From Branchiostoma floridae (lineage: Eukaryota; Chordata; Leptocardii; Amphioxiformes; Branchiostomatidae): DNA of 40,656 nt. Location: assembly GCF_000003815.2 (NCBI RefSeq), contig NC_049982.1, positions 13,905,556 through 13,946,211 on the forward strand, given 5' to 3'. Shown piece by piece: positions 12,545 to 24,200 of the stretch (within the stretch, counting starts at the first letter, position 1; each line of letters starts with the position of its first letter). The notes below the pieces were generated by a model. The model did no database searches and had not been told where the DNA came from. It saw only the letters and a program-made list of their open reading frames with translations. The position numbers and the translations under genes are program-made.

Positions 12545-12870
12545 TCTAATGCAGACAGTTTAGGCGAAGATGTACATAATGACATGTAGATTATGCAAAT
12601 TAGGACTTGATATAATCTATGGAAGGTAAAACACTGACAGATATTAATTATTCAAATGAGAGTCTAATTTTCATAATAATTCTAAAAGTCTCATTCATAA
12701 TTCTATAGTGGTAAATGATGAGAATTACTTACTTGTGATATGTGTAAGTGAGTCAAAAGTGTGCGCCATTATAGAGACTCTTATGTAGATTATGTAAATA
12801 CAAAATTCATTTTGCATAATTTAGGATCAAATGTAAACATGGAATTCTGTCAAATTAAAGGACTTCTATA
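12545..12870. repeat. AT-rich repeat fragments related to the 19.4-20.0 kb repeat
   Basis: The segment has ATGTAGATTATGCAAAT, ATTAATTATTCAAATGAGAG and repeated TCATAAT phrases. Similar phrases (GCAAAT, TTAATTATACGAATGA, TTTGCATAAT) occur in the 19.4-20.0 kb repeat. I infer fragments of one dispersed family from visual similarity only. Confidence 0.4.
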
Positions 12871-14027
12871 AAGGCAAAGTACTGGTATGTATTTTTTTTA
12901 TTGTGATGACCATCATGAATAGAATCGATAATACTAATTACAGCTTTGTTTACATAACCAATGAGACGATGAAACAATTACTCAAAATATTTCATGGAGG
13001 TATGAGGTCTCCGAACTCCTAAAAGTGTATATATCTTCACTCGGCACAAGTGAAAACGAGTGCCTGTAGGATGTAGAGCTGAAGATCCTGTGTTTGGCCT
13101 CGATTGAGCCGCATCCATCCCGATGTGAACGATTCAAACCTTATATGGTCCTGTCTGGCACAGCTTGCGTTACAGGGTTTATCGGTGATATGACAAACAA
13201 ATATATTGAATAAAGTGTTGCCTTTCTTCTTATCGGTTTACCTTTGCCATGTTTCAATGTAGCAGTTGCAGCTTTCCGGTTCCTTGAGACGTGATGTCGT
13301 GTCGTTCTTTTAGAATACATTAATTCTTAAATAACGCTTTTACCTTAACCGTTTCTGTATTTTGGAAATGAATTTGATGCTCATTAAGAGCTTAATTGAT
13401 TGACATCCACACATAACATAAGATCTCGCAAACTACTATAGACTGGGCTGGCTCGTTAACAACAGCTGCAGGGGTGGGCTGATACTAGAACTATGAAAAT
13501 GATTTCCCGTCACTTGGATTACATTTGACATACACGAAAAGTCAATTTGGACGGAGAGGAAAGATTCTTTTAAATCGGACTGGGTAGAAAAATATAGCCG
13601 AACAAGGGAAACTGTAGAGTATTCGGACCAAAGTAATCATTGTGATGGAAGAAATGTACGAAGGCTTTAAGGCTTCTTCTGTCTAGTTACAGTAATGTTA
13701 TATTCTTGTTTTATGTCATACCTGTGACGCGAATACGGGTGTTCCGGACCGGGCCGTACGTTTCCGTATCGCACAAGTTCGAAAGGCGTATTACACAGGC
13801 TCCATTCGAATAAATCGAACTGTTTCGAGCGGGCCGAATACACGGTTGGCAAATCGAAGACCTGATTCAGACGTTGGAACATTGCTGTTGCAACACTTAT
13901 TGTTCGAGGGCACCAAATTTGTTCAACTTCTGGCGCATTTCGCATCAAAACATGGGTTTTTTCAGGTGGGTATGACATGAATAAAATACAACACGGTGTA
14001 TTCCGCATCACTCTCGGTCTCGGCCCT
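12871..14027. other. Intergenic stretch; one unassigned minus-strand reading frame
   Basis: No recognisable gene is present. On the minus strand an open frame at about 13667-14011 has coding-like composition and a possible donor (CACAG|GTATGA at about 13720). It matches no family I know and no partner exon could be found, so it is not called as a CDS. Confidence 0.45.
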
Positions 14028-14122
14028 CCCTAAGCCCTTCCGTGGACAAATTGCACATTGTTAGTCTGTCTACTATATTGACAGACTAACAATGTGCAAT
14101 TTGTCCACGGAAGGGCTTAGGG
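14028..14122. repeat. Perfect 43-bp inverted repeat with 9-nt loop
   Basis: The left arm (14028-14070, beginning CCCTAAGCCCTTCCG) is the exact reverse complement of the right arm (14080-14122, ending GGAAGGGCTTAGGG). They are separated by TACTATATT. All 43 positions pair. No target-site duplication is obvious at the edges. It could be a foldback element, a hairpin RNA locus, or a palindrome created during replication or assembly. Confidence 0.97.
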
Positions 14123-15845
14123 GCGCCATTCACTGCACTGGAAAAGGGAAAACAAGTGATTATCTGCAGTGACAGAAATACCCCATGCCACATGCGTAAT
14201 CCCATCAAGGCTAATTGTGACGGATACTGCTATTCCAGGATGTGCGGTGCTTTATTCCATTATTGGCTATTTATGACAGAACATGCTTGTGATTTCTGTT
14301 ACGGAGTGATTTGCCTAGACATGTGCCGCCCGCACAACTTTCCGTTCATTCGAATTCAGAGATGTGTGGATATTGCAGAATCATCAAATGGTGAGTACTT
14401 TGAGCTCCAGCTACAATGTAATTGTTAACCAATTACAACGGAAATCTATGTTGACGGCCAAGAAAACGAAAGGATTCATGTAAGTATACTAATATATTCT
14501 AACTTAAAAATAGTAGTGGTAATGAACACTTAATTTTTCGAACTTTTTTTTCTTATTTATTTTCATTCTTGCTACTACTTATTTCTCCTTTTAATAGTCA
14601 AGCCCACAAATCAGACACAGACTTCCGTGTGTATCAAGTATGGCTTTATTAGGCTTGTTCCTGTTCACCTGTTCCTCATAGAGGAAGCATAACAAACAAG
14701 GGAAACTTTACTTCAGATCCGATAGATCATGAATATGATCTGTTTTGTTAAAGGTTTCCAGTATCTTCATTCTCCTCTTGTTTTCATATTATTCTATAAT
14801 GCTTCTTTTTAATAGCGGCTATATCCTCCGGTTCGCTGCAGCAAGCCCTCTGTTGTCCAGGCGGCTGCAGGACGGCCTAGAACGGCAGACGATAGCACCA
14901 GCATCCCCGGTGGTTCCCGCGGCCGCCGCCCTTGCGGTGGTAGATGCCGATGATGAAGGGGTAGAAATCCCCCGCGCATCGCCGCATGCAGCAGTACTGG
15001 TTACGGCCTGGAACAAACAATTGATCACAGTCATTGGATACGCTAAAGATAGGTCAAGAAGGATACTTTTCACTCAGGATGTCTCTAAAGATATCGTTAA
15101 ATGTGAACACGCAGGCTCGACTTGGGCAAAATACATCAAACAAATAAAAAGAAGTATACGGGCGCTATTTCAATGACCAATCAAGGGACGTCATACACTG
15201 TTAGATGTATGAATTCCTTGGTGTCCTTCATGCCAAGAGAAGATATATTTAGTCCCCTTGTAATTTGAGCCAGCTGTACACAAGAAGACAACAAGGACTT
15301 TTTATGATGGCTTTCTGCCAATCGAAAGGTTATGCCCCTCTGCGAAAGGGTTTGAAACGCGATGTCGATTAGCCTCCTTACGAATGCGGCAAACGGAACA
15401 TAGAGATATGGGTGCGAGCACTCAGCACAAAAACCATTCACAATACTTTGTCGACGGAGGTTACCCTCCAGTCACACAGTAATTAAAACAGCCAGACGAA
15501 AAGACGCAGACAAACAGACACGCAAGTAGAAAGTTATAGAGAAATCATGTTGGTTGACAGAGTGAAACACGGGGTTCCTTACATTTTCGTGCTTCTGGAA
15601 GGGTCCAAGTGCGCTTGCTCAGCTCGATGTTTCCCTCCAGACCGACAGAGGGAGGCTTGTCACTTGTTGTTCCCTGTAGTAGGGAATAACCTCTCTCTTT
15701 GATCAGATCCAAAAACACTCTTGAGAACTCTCTATCAGAGATATACAAAGTTGCGCGTCTGACAGCTGTCGTCTAGCTACTCGTGATAAATATTGTTTTC
15801 TCTCATCTTTGACGTCAATGTTCCTTTTAATTTTCAATCAAGAAT
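14123..15845. other. Stretch with exon-like fragments but no resolved gene
   Basis: Three segments look partly coding. One is a plus-strand Cys-rich block at about 14239-14390 with AG and GTGAGT borders. The second is a GC-rich, Ala-rich plus-strand frame at about 14816-15176 after a pyrimidine-rich acceptor-like run. The third is a pair of minus-strand frames at about 15181-15471 and 15575-15770. Direct joining of the two plus blocks runs into a stop. The minus block at 15.6-15.8 kb may belong to the secreted-protein gene to its right. None matches a known family. Confidence 0.35.
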
Positions 15846-16081
15846 GAAGAATATATTTCTGATGAATGTAAGTGTCAAAAACACAACCTGTTTGTGAAGA
15901 AAGGTACGAGAATATGGACTGGTTATGAGAAATGAGATAATGTCAATGTTCTAAGAATAAGTCGAAGAATACATTTCTGATGAATGTAAGTGTCAAAAGC
16001 ACAACCTGTTTGTGAAGAAAGGTACGAGAATATGGACTGGTTATGAGAAATGAGATAATGTCAACGTTCTAAGAATAGGTC
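15846..16081. repeat. 118-bp tandem duplication, two near-identical copies
   Basis: Copy 1 starts at 15846 (GAAGAATATATTTCTGATGA) and copy 2 at 15964 (GAAGAATACATTTCTGATGA). They differ at only a few positions over 118 bp, so the duplication is recent. Confidence 0.95.
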
Positions 16082-16345
16082 GATCTGTTTTTTCTGCGTG
16101 TTCATTGATGCAACTGGTAGAACTATGGGATGTGGACGATATGATTTGCCTTTCATTTTTTTAATCTTAGCAAAAAGTCCACTGTGGTAATTGAGAGCGC
16201 AACAACAGTCAAAACAACGACAAACTAAGGGGATAAACTTGAAAAGAAACTGAATAATGTAGGTTGGTCTCAGGTGCCAGTCCAACACATATACACTGCC
16301 TCACCCGATGAGCCGTAACAGTACACTATGGAGAGGTGTACTTAC

Positions 16346-18396
16346 CAGTTGTCCGGAGGTTCCGGGGACAGTTTCTTGTGCCTCTCCTGGAGTAGATGAG
16401 AATGCGGTAGATGACACGAAGTTATTTCAACGTGTATTTCATTTTTAAAAGCTTGATGTCATATAATATTTCCTTGTCATGAATCATATTCTAATTAAAA
16501 TCATAGGTATAACTCTATCCAATGGGGAAGGGCCTATAAGTGTAACGTAACACTGGCAGATATTTGTATTATTTACAGTGAAACAAAGTGAGATGGAATA
16601 GACAAGAAACCGTCCAAGTTTTATCATTACTAAATCTATTTTTCAATTTCGTTTTTTTTCTTCGTTTTTTTTTATCTTATTTTTTTCATTCTGTAACGTT
16701 ACATTTAGATCATTGAAGTTTTATTTTCAATATTTTAAAGTGTTCCTATGTTCTAGATCTATAATGCATGACAATAACTTGGCTCCAAACAAGATATATG
16801 ACAAAGTAAAGGATTATAAAGGTCACCCGAGGATCGCACAATCGCCAACGAATACTCAGCAATCAACAAGATCGCTCAAAGGCCTACCTTAGCCGCTAGG
16901 CAATTTGGCCAATCAGCGATCGCGATGTAGTGAGGGGGGGGGGGGGATATCTTTGGACTCGACTTGCTGAAATGTGCAAAATCACATCGCAAGTCTTAGA
17001 GAATCATGTAAGCCAAATTACAGGTACCTCTACAGCTTTTCTCGCAATGATATTTATACTTCACGAAAAAAAATGGTTCAGGGTAGGAAGAAATTATAGC
17101 CATGGGTGGTACTCCTTTCAGAAAAGAACGCTGTCGCCTGAGGACACATGAACTGACTAATAGGCCTTCTGCTGGTAAATCAAATCAGATCGCTGTTGCA
17201 TATGAGGCACGTTAAGGGTCGACACCTGATCTGGAGCAGTCCACCTGTACATCCTCATCTGTCCTGTCAGAGCATGTATTTCCTCTCTGTTGAATCTACG
17301 TCGGAGAGGTCGGACGGAGGTGGATAGAGAGCGTTAGAGGGGGAGAGAGGTTTTTGCGGTGAGGGTGATTTGTTGGTTAAGTCGAGTTTATGGTGGCCCG
17401 TCCTACATCCACGTGGAGGCCTTTCCAGCCGCGGGCATTGGGTTTTGCGTACCATAGCCAGCCATTGCCGGGGGAGATGTGTTCTACAACAGACGCGAGG
17501 GGGTAATATAAGTCCATGAAAACTCTACGGGCGACACTCCGGACTTTTCTGCCCATTTCGACATGGGGCACTGTCCGCACTGCGGATATTGTACTGTTCT
17601 CGTAATCTCCAAGCAGATCCTACGGTGCCATCCGATAGTAGAGTAGATAGGAGTCAAACGGAGATTACTGTTCTCGTACGCTTGATCGATTCAGTAACAT
17701 CCATTGCAGGAAAGTAACACATGCGAGACATTTAGCCGCAACATTTCTATTACTACCTTGCCACCCGTGTTTGTGTCCCATTGCCTACTACAGCCTTTCC
17801 GTGCTTGTGATCAGTTACTAGTAATCTAAGTAGGCCAACGTTTAATTCTTTCATATTCCCTACTTCCAGTGATTGTGCATGCTTATAGCCTCACTCAATA
17901 ACATACAGTCTCCGTATATACATTTCTTCCGTTTTCCAATGTCCATCCAAACTTTTCTGTGACGACTTGCCACTAACATGTCTAGTGTTATTCGATTTGT
18001 GAATGAAATGGTGAGTCTTAGCTGTAGCCTGGTATCCAGCCCTATTACACAGCTCCAAAGCATTTTCATTTTCTGTCCTCTCCGCAAATATTTTTAGCCT
18101 GCGCATTTGCGGTGAAGACAGAAGAGACCCGGGAGCTAAACTACGTAAAAATACTTGGCTATCTTAGTTGTGGAGAAGACAAGAAGGACAATTAATATAA
18201 GAAGGATTCAGAATAGAATTGATGGTGGCTTGAAAGCATGGGCGTTATCAGATGGGTGGGGAAAGTATTCCCTAAAAGTTGTACAATAGAAGCTCAGCTA
18301 ACAAATGTGCTTGAAGCTGGCGTGTTACTTACCGGGAAAGGCGGCGATGCCGATGACGAGTCCGAGGAGGAGAGCGAGGGCCAGACGTGATGCCAT
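16346..18396 (-). CDS. Small secreted protein, signal-peptide exon plus tentative second exon (3' end unresolved)
   Basis: The first coding exon is 18333-18396: ATG followed by a textbook signal peptide (MASRLALALLLGLVIGIAAF, then PG) and a strong donor CCCG|GTAAGT in phase 1. A matching acceptor and donor define a possible second exon at 16346-16386 (41 nt, CTCCAG|GAGAGG to ACTG|GTAAGT), which stays open and ends in phase 0. A further block at about 15575-15770 could be joined in phase 0 and encodes a peptide with basic pairs (VRR, SKR). Alternatively exon 1 joins a block ending near 17579 that reads VRTVPHVEMGRKVRSVARR. Secretion is well supported, but the mature product, and whether it is a peptide precursor, are not. 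A TATA-like box lies upstream. Confidence 0.5.
17603..17667. mobile_element. 65-bp MITE with 9-bp target-site duplication
   Basis: The termini TAATCTCC (17603-17610) and GGAGATTA (17660-17667) are inverted repeats. They are flanked by the direct repeat CTGTTCTCG at 17594-17602 and 17668-17676. The left 35 bp (AAGCAGATCCTACGGTG and beyond) resembles the termini of the 128-bp element at 22676-22803. A 9-bp (or 8-bp, because of a boundary ambiguity) duplication suggests a Mutator-like or hAT-like transposase. Confidence 0.85.
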
Positions 18397-18463
18397 CTCA
18401 ACGCTTCAGATGGGTTCGTCCCGCGGCGACAAGCGTGTGGTACTGCCGTTTGGTTGCCCGGGG

Positions 18464-18471
18464 CTTTTATT
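18464..18471 (-). promoter_or_regulatory. TATA-like box for the secreted-protein gene
   Basis: On the minus strand AATAAAAG, followed by a GC-rich tract, lies about 70 nt upstream of the ATG at 18396. That places a start site roughly 40 nt before the ATG, a spacing typical of a TATA-driven promoter. Confidence 0.45.
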
Positions 18472-18479
18472 CGTACCTG

Positions 18480-19384
18480 TTATAGCACGCCCTCCGTTGT
18501 GGAGAATAGGAAACGGTGTATCATAATATAGATGATTGACAGGTCTTATTGCTGACGTCAGTACATGGTTGCTGACATTTAACAAGTGATTATGGATATG
18601 ATGACGGGGGACTGGGGGCGTTCACAGGTGTCATTGACGGGGCTCTCAGGAGTCAAGACATCGAAGGGATCCGAACAAAATCAACATTTTGTGACACAGA
18701 AGATACACTAGATAACGTGTGTGGGAGTTAAGATTGGGCGTAATTTGTCATTACCTTCATAAAAGACGCGTAGGTTCGGCAATGCCTGTGTGTCTAAATA
18801 TCAAGATGAAGCTTGTTATAAAGAGGAAGAATCATTCATCATTCCCTCATGACATCAATGAAAAGCGGCTTTCAGGCCGATTTGAGCTTTCAAGGATAAA
18901 CAAGTGTTCAAACAAATCAAACGAATCCCAAGGAAATAAGAGCATTTAGATGTTGAATCAAAGACCAAGTATGCTCCCAATTATGACAGCAATTACCACG
19001 TCAATGTTATTTCATTACCTTCGCCAAGTAGATTATACTTTCAGTTAATTTTTTAAGGCCTCATGTTGTGCCCCTATACATAGGTCAACAGCATATAACT
19101 CGAGAAGCTGTGTATGGATTTTAATGATATTTGGTTTTTGAGTATCGGTTGCGGAAAGGAAGGTCGTACATGTTCGAAAATGGTTAGCGTAGCCTTTTTC
19201 TGTCAGGGCAGTAGCGGGTCGAATGTGTGCGTCCGCTTTTTTTTTGTGTACAGCGTAACTCAAGAAGCCTTGAATGGATCCTGATAATATTTGGTAGGTG
19301 GGTAGGGGTCAGGTAAACGAAGGTCAAGTACGATAATGGGCTCCCTAAGCTACTGCAGCAAAACTTCCAATTTTGACATCTCGT
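18480..19384. other. Intergenic stretch without a recognisable gene
   Basis: No supported exon is present. From about 19045 the sequence has phrases such as AACTCGAGAAGC, GATATTTGGT and AACTCAAGAAGCC that echo the left-end ~150-bp repeat and merge into the repeat that follows. Confidence 0.5.
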
Positions 19385-20045
19385 GTTCTGGACATGCTGT
19401 GGTCATGATTTTTGAGTGGTAGATAGCCTAAGTGATGACTTACATAATGTAATACTAACAATGCAAATCAACAGCTAATTTGCATAATTAATGAGGAAAG
19501 TTCATAAATCAACTGAATTCCATGATAGGACTTTCAAACTTGTCAAGTTGTCACATACGTAGCTGAGAAAGAGAAATGTCCAATACATATTAATTATACG
19601 AATGAAGACCTCATTTAAATAAATAATGAGAAAACATGAACAGAATGACGGATCATCATGATTTTTGGTATGTAGATAGCCTAAGTGAAGACTTACATAG
19701 TGGTATACTTATCATACAAATTAACAGCAAATTTGCATAATTGATGAGGAAGTTTACAAATCAACTGCATTCCAAAATAGGACTTTCAAACATATGTAAC
19801 TGATAAGGAGAGAAATGTCAATACATGTTAATTTGAATGAGGAAATATTAACGTGTTGGCGGATCGTCATGATGTTTGGTATGTAGATGTAGCCTAAGTG
19901 ATGCCATACATAATGCAAATCATCAGTTAATTTGCATAATCAATTAGAAAAAGTTTATAAATCCACTGCAGTGCATGATAGGACTTTCAAACTTGTCACA
20001 TATGTAACTGAGAAAGAGAGAAATGTCAATAGAGAAATGTCAACT
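19385..20045. repeat. AT-rich dispersed repeat, about three diverged tandem units
   Basis: The phrase CATGATTTTTG and variants (near 19414, 19657 and 19868) is each time followed by GTAGATAGCCTAAGTGA, AATTTGCATAAT, ATAGGACTTTCAAAC and GAGAAATGTC. Units are about 210-245 bp. The third is shortened and ends with a local duplication of GAGAAATGTCAA. Confidence 0.8.
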
Positions 20046-21190
20046 TGGTCAAAGCCCCCTATCATCATTTACTATTCGGCCAGGCCGGAGTCTGGTAGAG
20101 ACTACATGGTTTTGACAAAGCACAGTGAAAGTTGCGCTGGAAAGTATCACAGCAATGTACAATCACTTTGCCAAGAAGTTTATGTTATTGGTAGGGTTTG
20201 TGGGTTTGTGAGGAACACACGTCCATGCAGCCGTTTGCTATTGGGGTAAGTACTCTTTAGTAATACATGAATAAGACCTTTAGGTCTTGAATAAAGGCAT
20301 GATCATTTTGCGAAGGGATGTGTTCGTGGAACTCTAGTTTTACAGAATTTATTAGCCCTCGCAAATCTCCAAATCATTAAAAACAGCTGCACTGGTAAAC
20401 AAGTTTGAGGGCAAATACGTCATCGAAGTCGACGGCGTCCGAAGGGATTTCTGTTCACATGCCCCAGAAGAAGTTACAAGAGGAATACAAACAAATAGCG
20501 AGTAAAATAGATAGCACAACAGAAAAAAAGCTATATTCCCTTTTCCCCTGTAGTGGATAGGGTTGGGTTTTACGTCTTTATCTTTTGAACACAGAATAGA
20601 ATGCTGACGACATCAATAGATATTCTTACGGAGACTAAAGAAACGTACATCGCTCGTTAAAATTGCGTGTAGAAATTTTCCTAAGCGTTCACACGAGAAC
20701 TGATTCTTTCTACATCCCTTCTTCCTCTCCTATTTATAAAAGTTCTTTTGACACTGTTTTGATACAGCTTCATCAAGGGAATGAAGCGTTTCCGGGCGTC
20801 GTCATTTTTCGGATTGATTAATAAGAGTGCCTTGTTGAGTTGCTTCCCATAGACGTCAAAACCATCAAGGAGGACGTCAAGGAAGGGTGGCCGGTTATTG
20901 GTTGGCGATGAAACGAGACAAATAAGGAGGGATCGTTCGTGTGTTTGCTTGCTTCTTTTTTTGCCCGTATGTATAACGTTATATTTATATATACAGACAT
21001 ATATATTGGGGCGTACATGTTAGAGGTGGGGATGGGGCAGATGGTCAAGTGGTCATGCGGCAAGTGGTCAAAAGTGTGGGACAAATTCATATGTCACTTC
21101 TGAGTGGGGAAAAGTCCTGAAGTTTGTATACTAGTACTATAAGCGCAACTTTTCTGATTCTCATATAGTCTCCAATAGGATACGCCCTAA
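20046..21190. other. Intergenic stretch, no gene seen
   Basis: No reading frame with domain or splice support was found. The region separates the repeat cluster from the 3' end of the minus-strand secreted glycoprotein gene. Confidence 0.5.
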
Positions 21191-21198
21191 TCCTCCCT

Positions 21199-21204
21199 TT
21201 TTAT
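21199..21204 (-). terminator. Poly(A) signal AATAAA of the propeller glycoprotein gene
   Basis: On the minus strand AATAAA lies about 40 nt after the stop codon (21246-21248), consistent with a short 3' UTR. Confidence 0.7.
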
Positions 21205-21245
21205 TTGGAAATTTTACCCAAATCAGTTCATGTATCATGCAATGG

Positions 21246-24200
21246 CTATTTCCCCGGGTCCACGTGGTCCTGGAGGTTAATGCAGGTCTCCACAACCCTT
21301 CCCACGACGTATCCACCCTGCATGTACGTCTTCTGGGTACCAAAGTTGTTCTGGGCGGCCCGGATGTCTCCGTAGATCTCATGCGAGCCCTTGTACCAAA
21401 TCTCCAACTCGTCCGACATGTCAATGATGAAGTGTGCACACCTGTGACAAAAATCGCCTTGGTTAGTTTACTTTGCTCATAGTCAGGACCAGACTTTCGC
21501 TTGTGTTTACAAAATCTTTCCCTCGCTAGGGCAACTGTAGGGCCGGCCTGTAGGAGCGCGATTTTAGTCAGGCTAGACCAAACTTCTATTACCAGCGCCT
21601 GTGATTTTCAGTGAGGTATGCCTTCTATAGAACGCACGTGAGTCCACTTCACATTCCCTCATCTAGAGTTCCACTAACACATACATTCGGCAAATAAACA
21701 AGGGCTATTATGAAGAATGCCTGTTTTTAAGACCTGTCATAGTGTAGATACAACTGGATTATAGAGTTATGCAAAAAACGCATAAAAGCAAAAGTCCAAA
21801 GTATGAATAAAAGACTTATCTTAGCAACTTAATGGCTAGCAACCTAGCATTGGCTGGTTGCTCGACGAATTAAAAATAAAAACGAATTGACAAAAACGCT
21901 TGACAAAAATAACAATGTTTTGTTGTATTCTAAACCATACTTTAACATCGTGCGTCATATTCCAACTATAAAATCAGGGTTTACACGAATTAATTTCGTT
22001 CGCTCTGCAATCGCCGTCTATTGCAGTAGAATTAGGCCATATTCACACCCCAATTACGTTTACTTAGTCTTAAACAGAGTCATTATTATTGCTTGAGCTG
22101 TATCGCCCACAGGATAATAGCCCTTTCATCAGGGCATCCGAATGAAAACATCAAAAATCCGTTTGCGACGATCCGCACTACACTGCAATACACTAAATGC
22201 TGTGCCGAGGACATTCTTGGCTTGAGCTAATGAACAATACCCAGGCATGATATAGGCGTAGGATTGAACAACTGATCACGACTTTGATACACCTTTGCCA
22301 CCAAAGTTCCGTAGGATGAATGAACGCCCAAGCGGTTTGAACAATATGTTTGCAACCACCCACACTACAGGTCCACAATATGTGAAGTGTACAGGAAAGC
22401 ACACGTGCTTTTTAAATGTGACGCTAATTGCTCAGTTTACTTCATTACCTACTATATTGTCAATATGTCAAATGGTTAGAACAGTATGTTAAGACGGGCA
22501 TTATATCGCCTACAGGATAATAGCCCTTTCATCAGGGCATCAGGATGAAAACATCACAAATCCGTTCGCAACCACCCACACTAAAGGCCCACAATATGTG
22601 AAGTGTACAGCAAAGCACACGTGCTTTTCAAACGTGACGTTATTTGCTCAGTTTACTTCATTGCCTACCATATTCTAATATCCAAGCAGATCTTACAGTG
22701 GCATAAGATAGTATCATAAGCTGGGGAAGGAATTTAGCCGACAGAGGAGTTCCATTCGCCACCGGCACTATCTTATGCCACCGCAAGATCTGCTTGGAGA
22801 TTAGCCTGCAAGACGCAAAATGCACAAAAAACAACAAATTTCAACGCACCTTGATAAAGCGCACTCTAGTAGATCTTGGGTGAACAGCAGCACAGTCTGT
22901 GCCAGTCGAGTCTCGCCACACTGCACCAAGGCTGCGTACAGGTCCTTCAGAGCCTGACCAAACAACTGCAGCCCCTCTGATATCTAAAAGATGGGGAAGA
23001 GAAAGATACTGCCACATTGCGGAGGAAGATAATTAGTCTAGAGTTAGGTACGTCTACCATATGTATGGTCACTTGCACCCTTGATTTACTGCAAGGTTTA
23101 GGCTACAACTGAATGAAAGACACCAAGTTCATACCTTGTCCTGCTCAAAAGCTTGCCATGCATCCTCCAAACTGCTGATGGTCTGTTCTCCATCGTTCAC
23201 GCACTTGACAAACTTGTCTCCGTCCGTACCCAGTCCGATAGCGAACCCCCGGTACGTCTGCTCCCACTGAGTGCCATTAGCGCTGTCCGTGATGCCAAAA
23301 TCTACACGTAAAAATGTGATTTAAACGTGTGTAATGTATATGATGACCAGTTGCACCATTGCTGATTACCTGACTCTACGTGTAGTTGAATCAAGAATGT
23401 GCCCAATGTCTACACAACGAAGCTTTTGTTGATTGGCCAATCTGATTGAGTCCCCACCTCAGGGGCAATTTTATAAAAGTTTCTAGAATACAAAGCTTGG
23501 AACATGCACAGATAAATAAAACAATGTGCAATGGGAATTAGTAGAGAGAGTACATCTTATAAAGTTGACAGATAAAGAATCGCAACAAGGGTCAAACATT
23601 GTACGAATTGCGGATCTGTACCGACTTTACATCTCCCATGTTTCAGGTTTGTGGATAACTTTTGTTCCCCACCTACCCGTTGCCATGACGCTGACGAACT
23701 TCTTGTTCACCATATACCGAGCCTGGTAGTTTCCGGTTGGCAGGTTCAGAGTCATGTTCACAGAGCCTTTGGGAACGATGTCACGGGTCGGGTTCAGCTT
23801 GCCTTGGACGTACCTGACGACACGTTTTTATCATTACTTAAGTGGTTGTAACTTAATTCAGAGGTGGAACAATGCTAGCCTTGGTATCATCCTACGTCGT
23901 ATGTCATTACGGCGGATTGATCCCTTACTTTCCGTGGTGAGCAAGCGAAAAGGGAGCGGTAACTATACAGAGGAAGGTACATAGGCGAGAACAATACCAG
24001 AGAAAGGTTAGATCAATGTATTGGTGTACCTTTGCATGATCACTATTGCAAACAGGACCTACTGACTGGTTGCCATAGTTACCGACCTGTAGTCCAGGTA
24101 GCTGTCGTCAGCAGCACCTGACTGGTAGATCCCGATCCAGTCATGCGCAGTGGCCTGGTCGGACGGGACCATCCAGCTCACGGTCAGGGCGGTGCCTGAC

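Noticed and set aside
14239-14390. Cys-rich plus-strand block with acceptor and GTGAGT donor
   Set aside because: The only nearby downstream candidate (14816) gives an in-frame stop when joined, and no domain is recognised.
14816-15176. Ala-rich plus-strand frame after a pyrimidine tract
   Set aside because: Its composition is GC-driven, it has no upstream partner in phase, and it has no domain.
15181-15471. Minus-strand frame (CSHPYLYVPFAAFVRRLIDI) considered as an insulin-like chain or last exon of the secreted gene
   Set aside because: The Cys spacing does not fit insulin-like peptides, and its acceptors do not match the phase of the preceding block.
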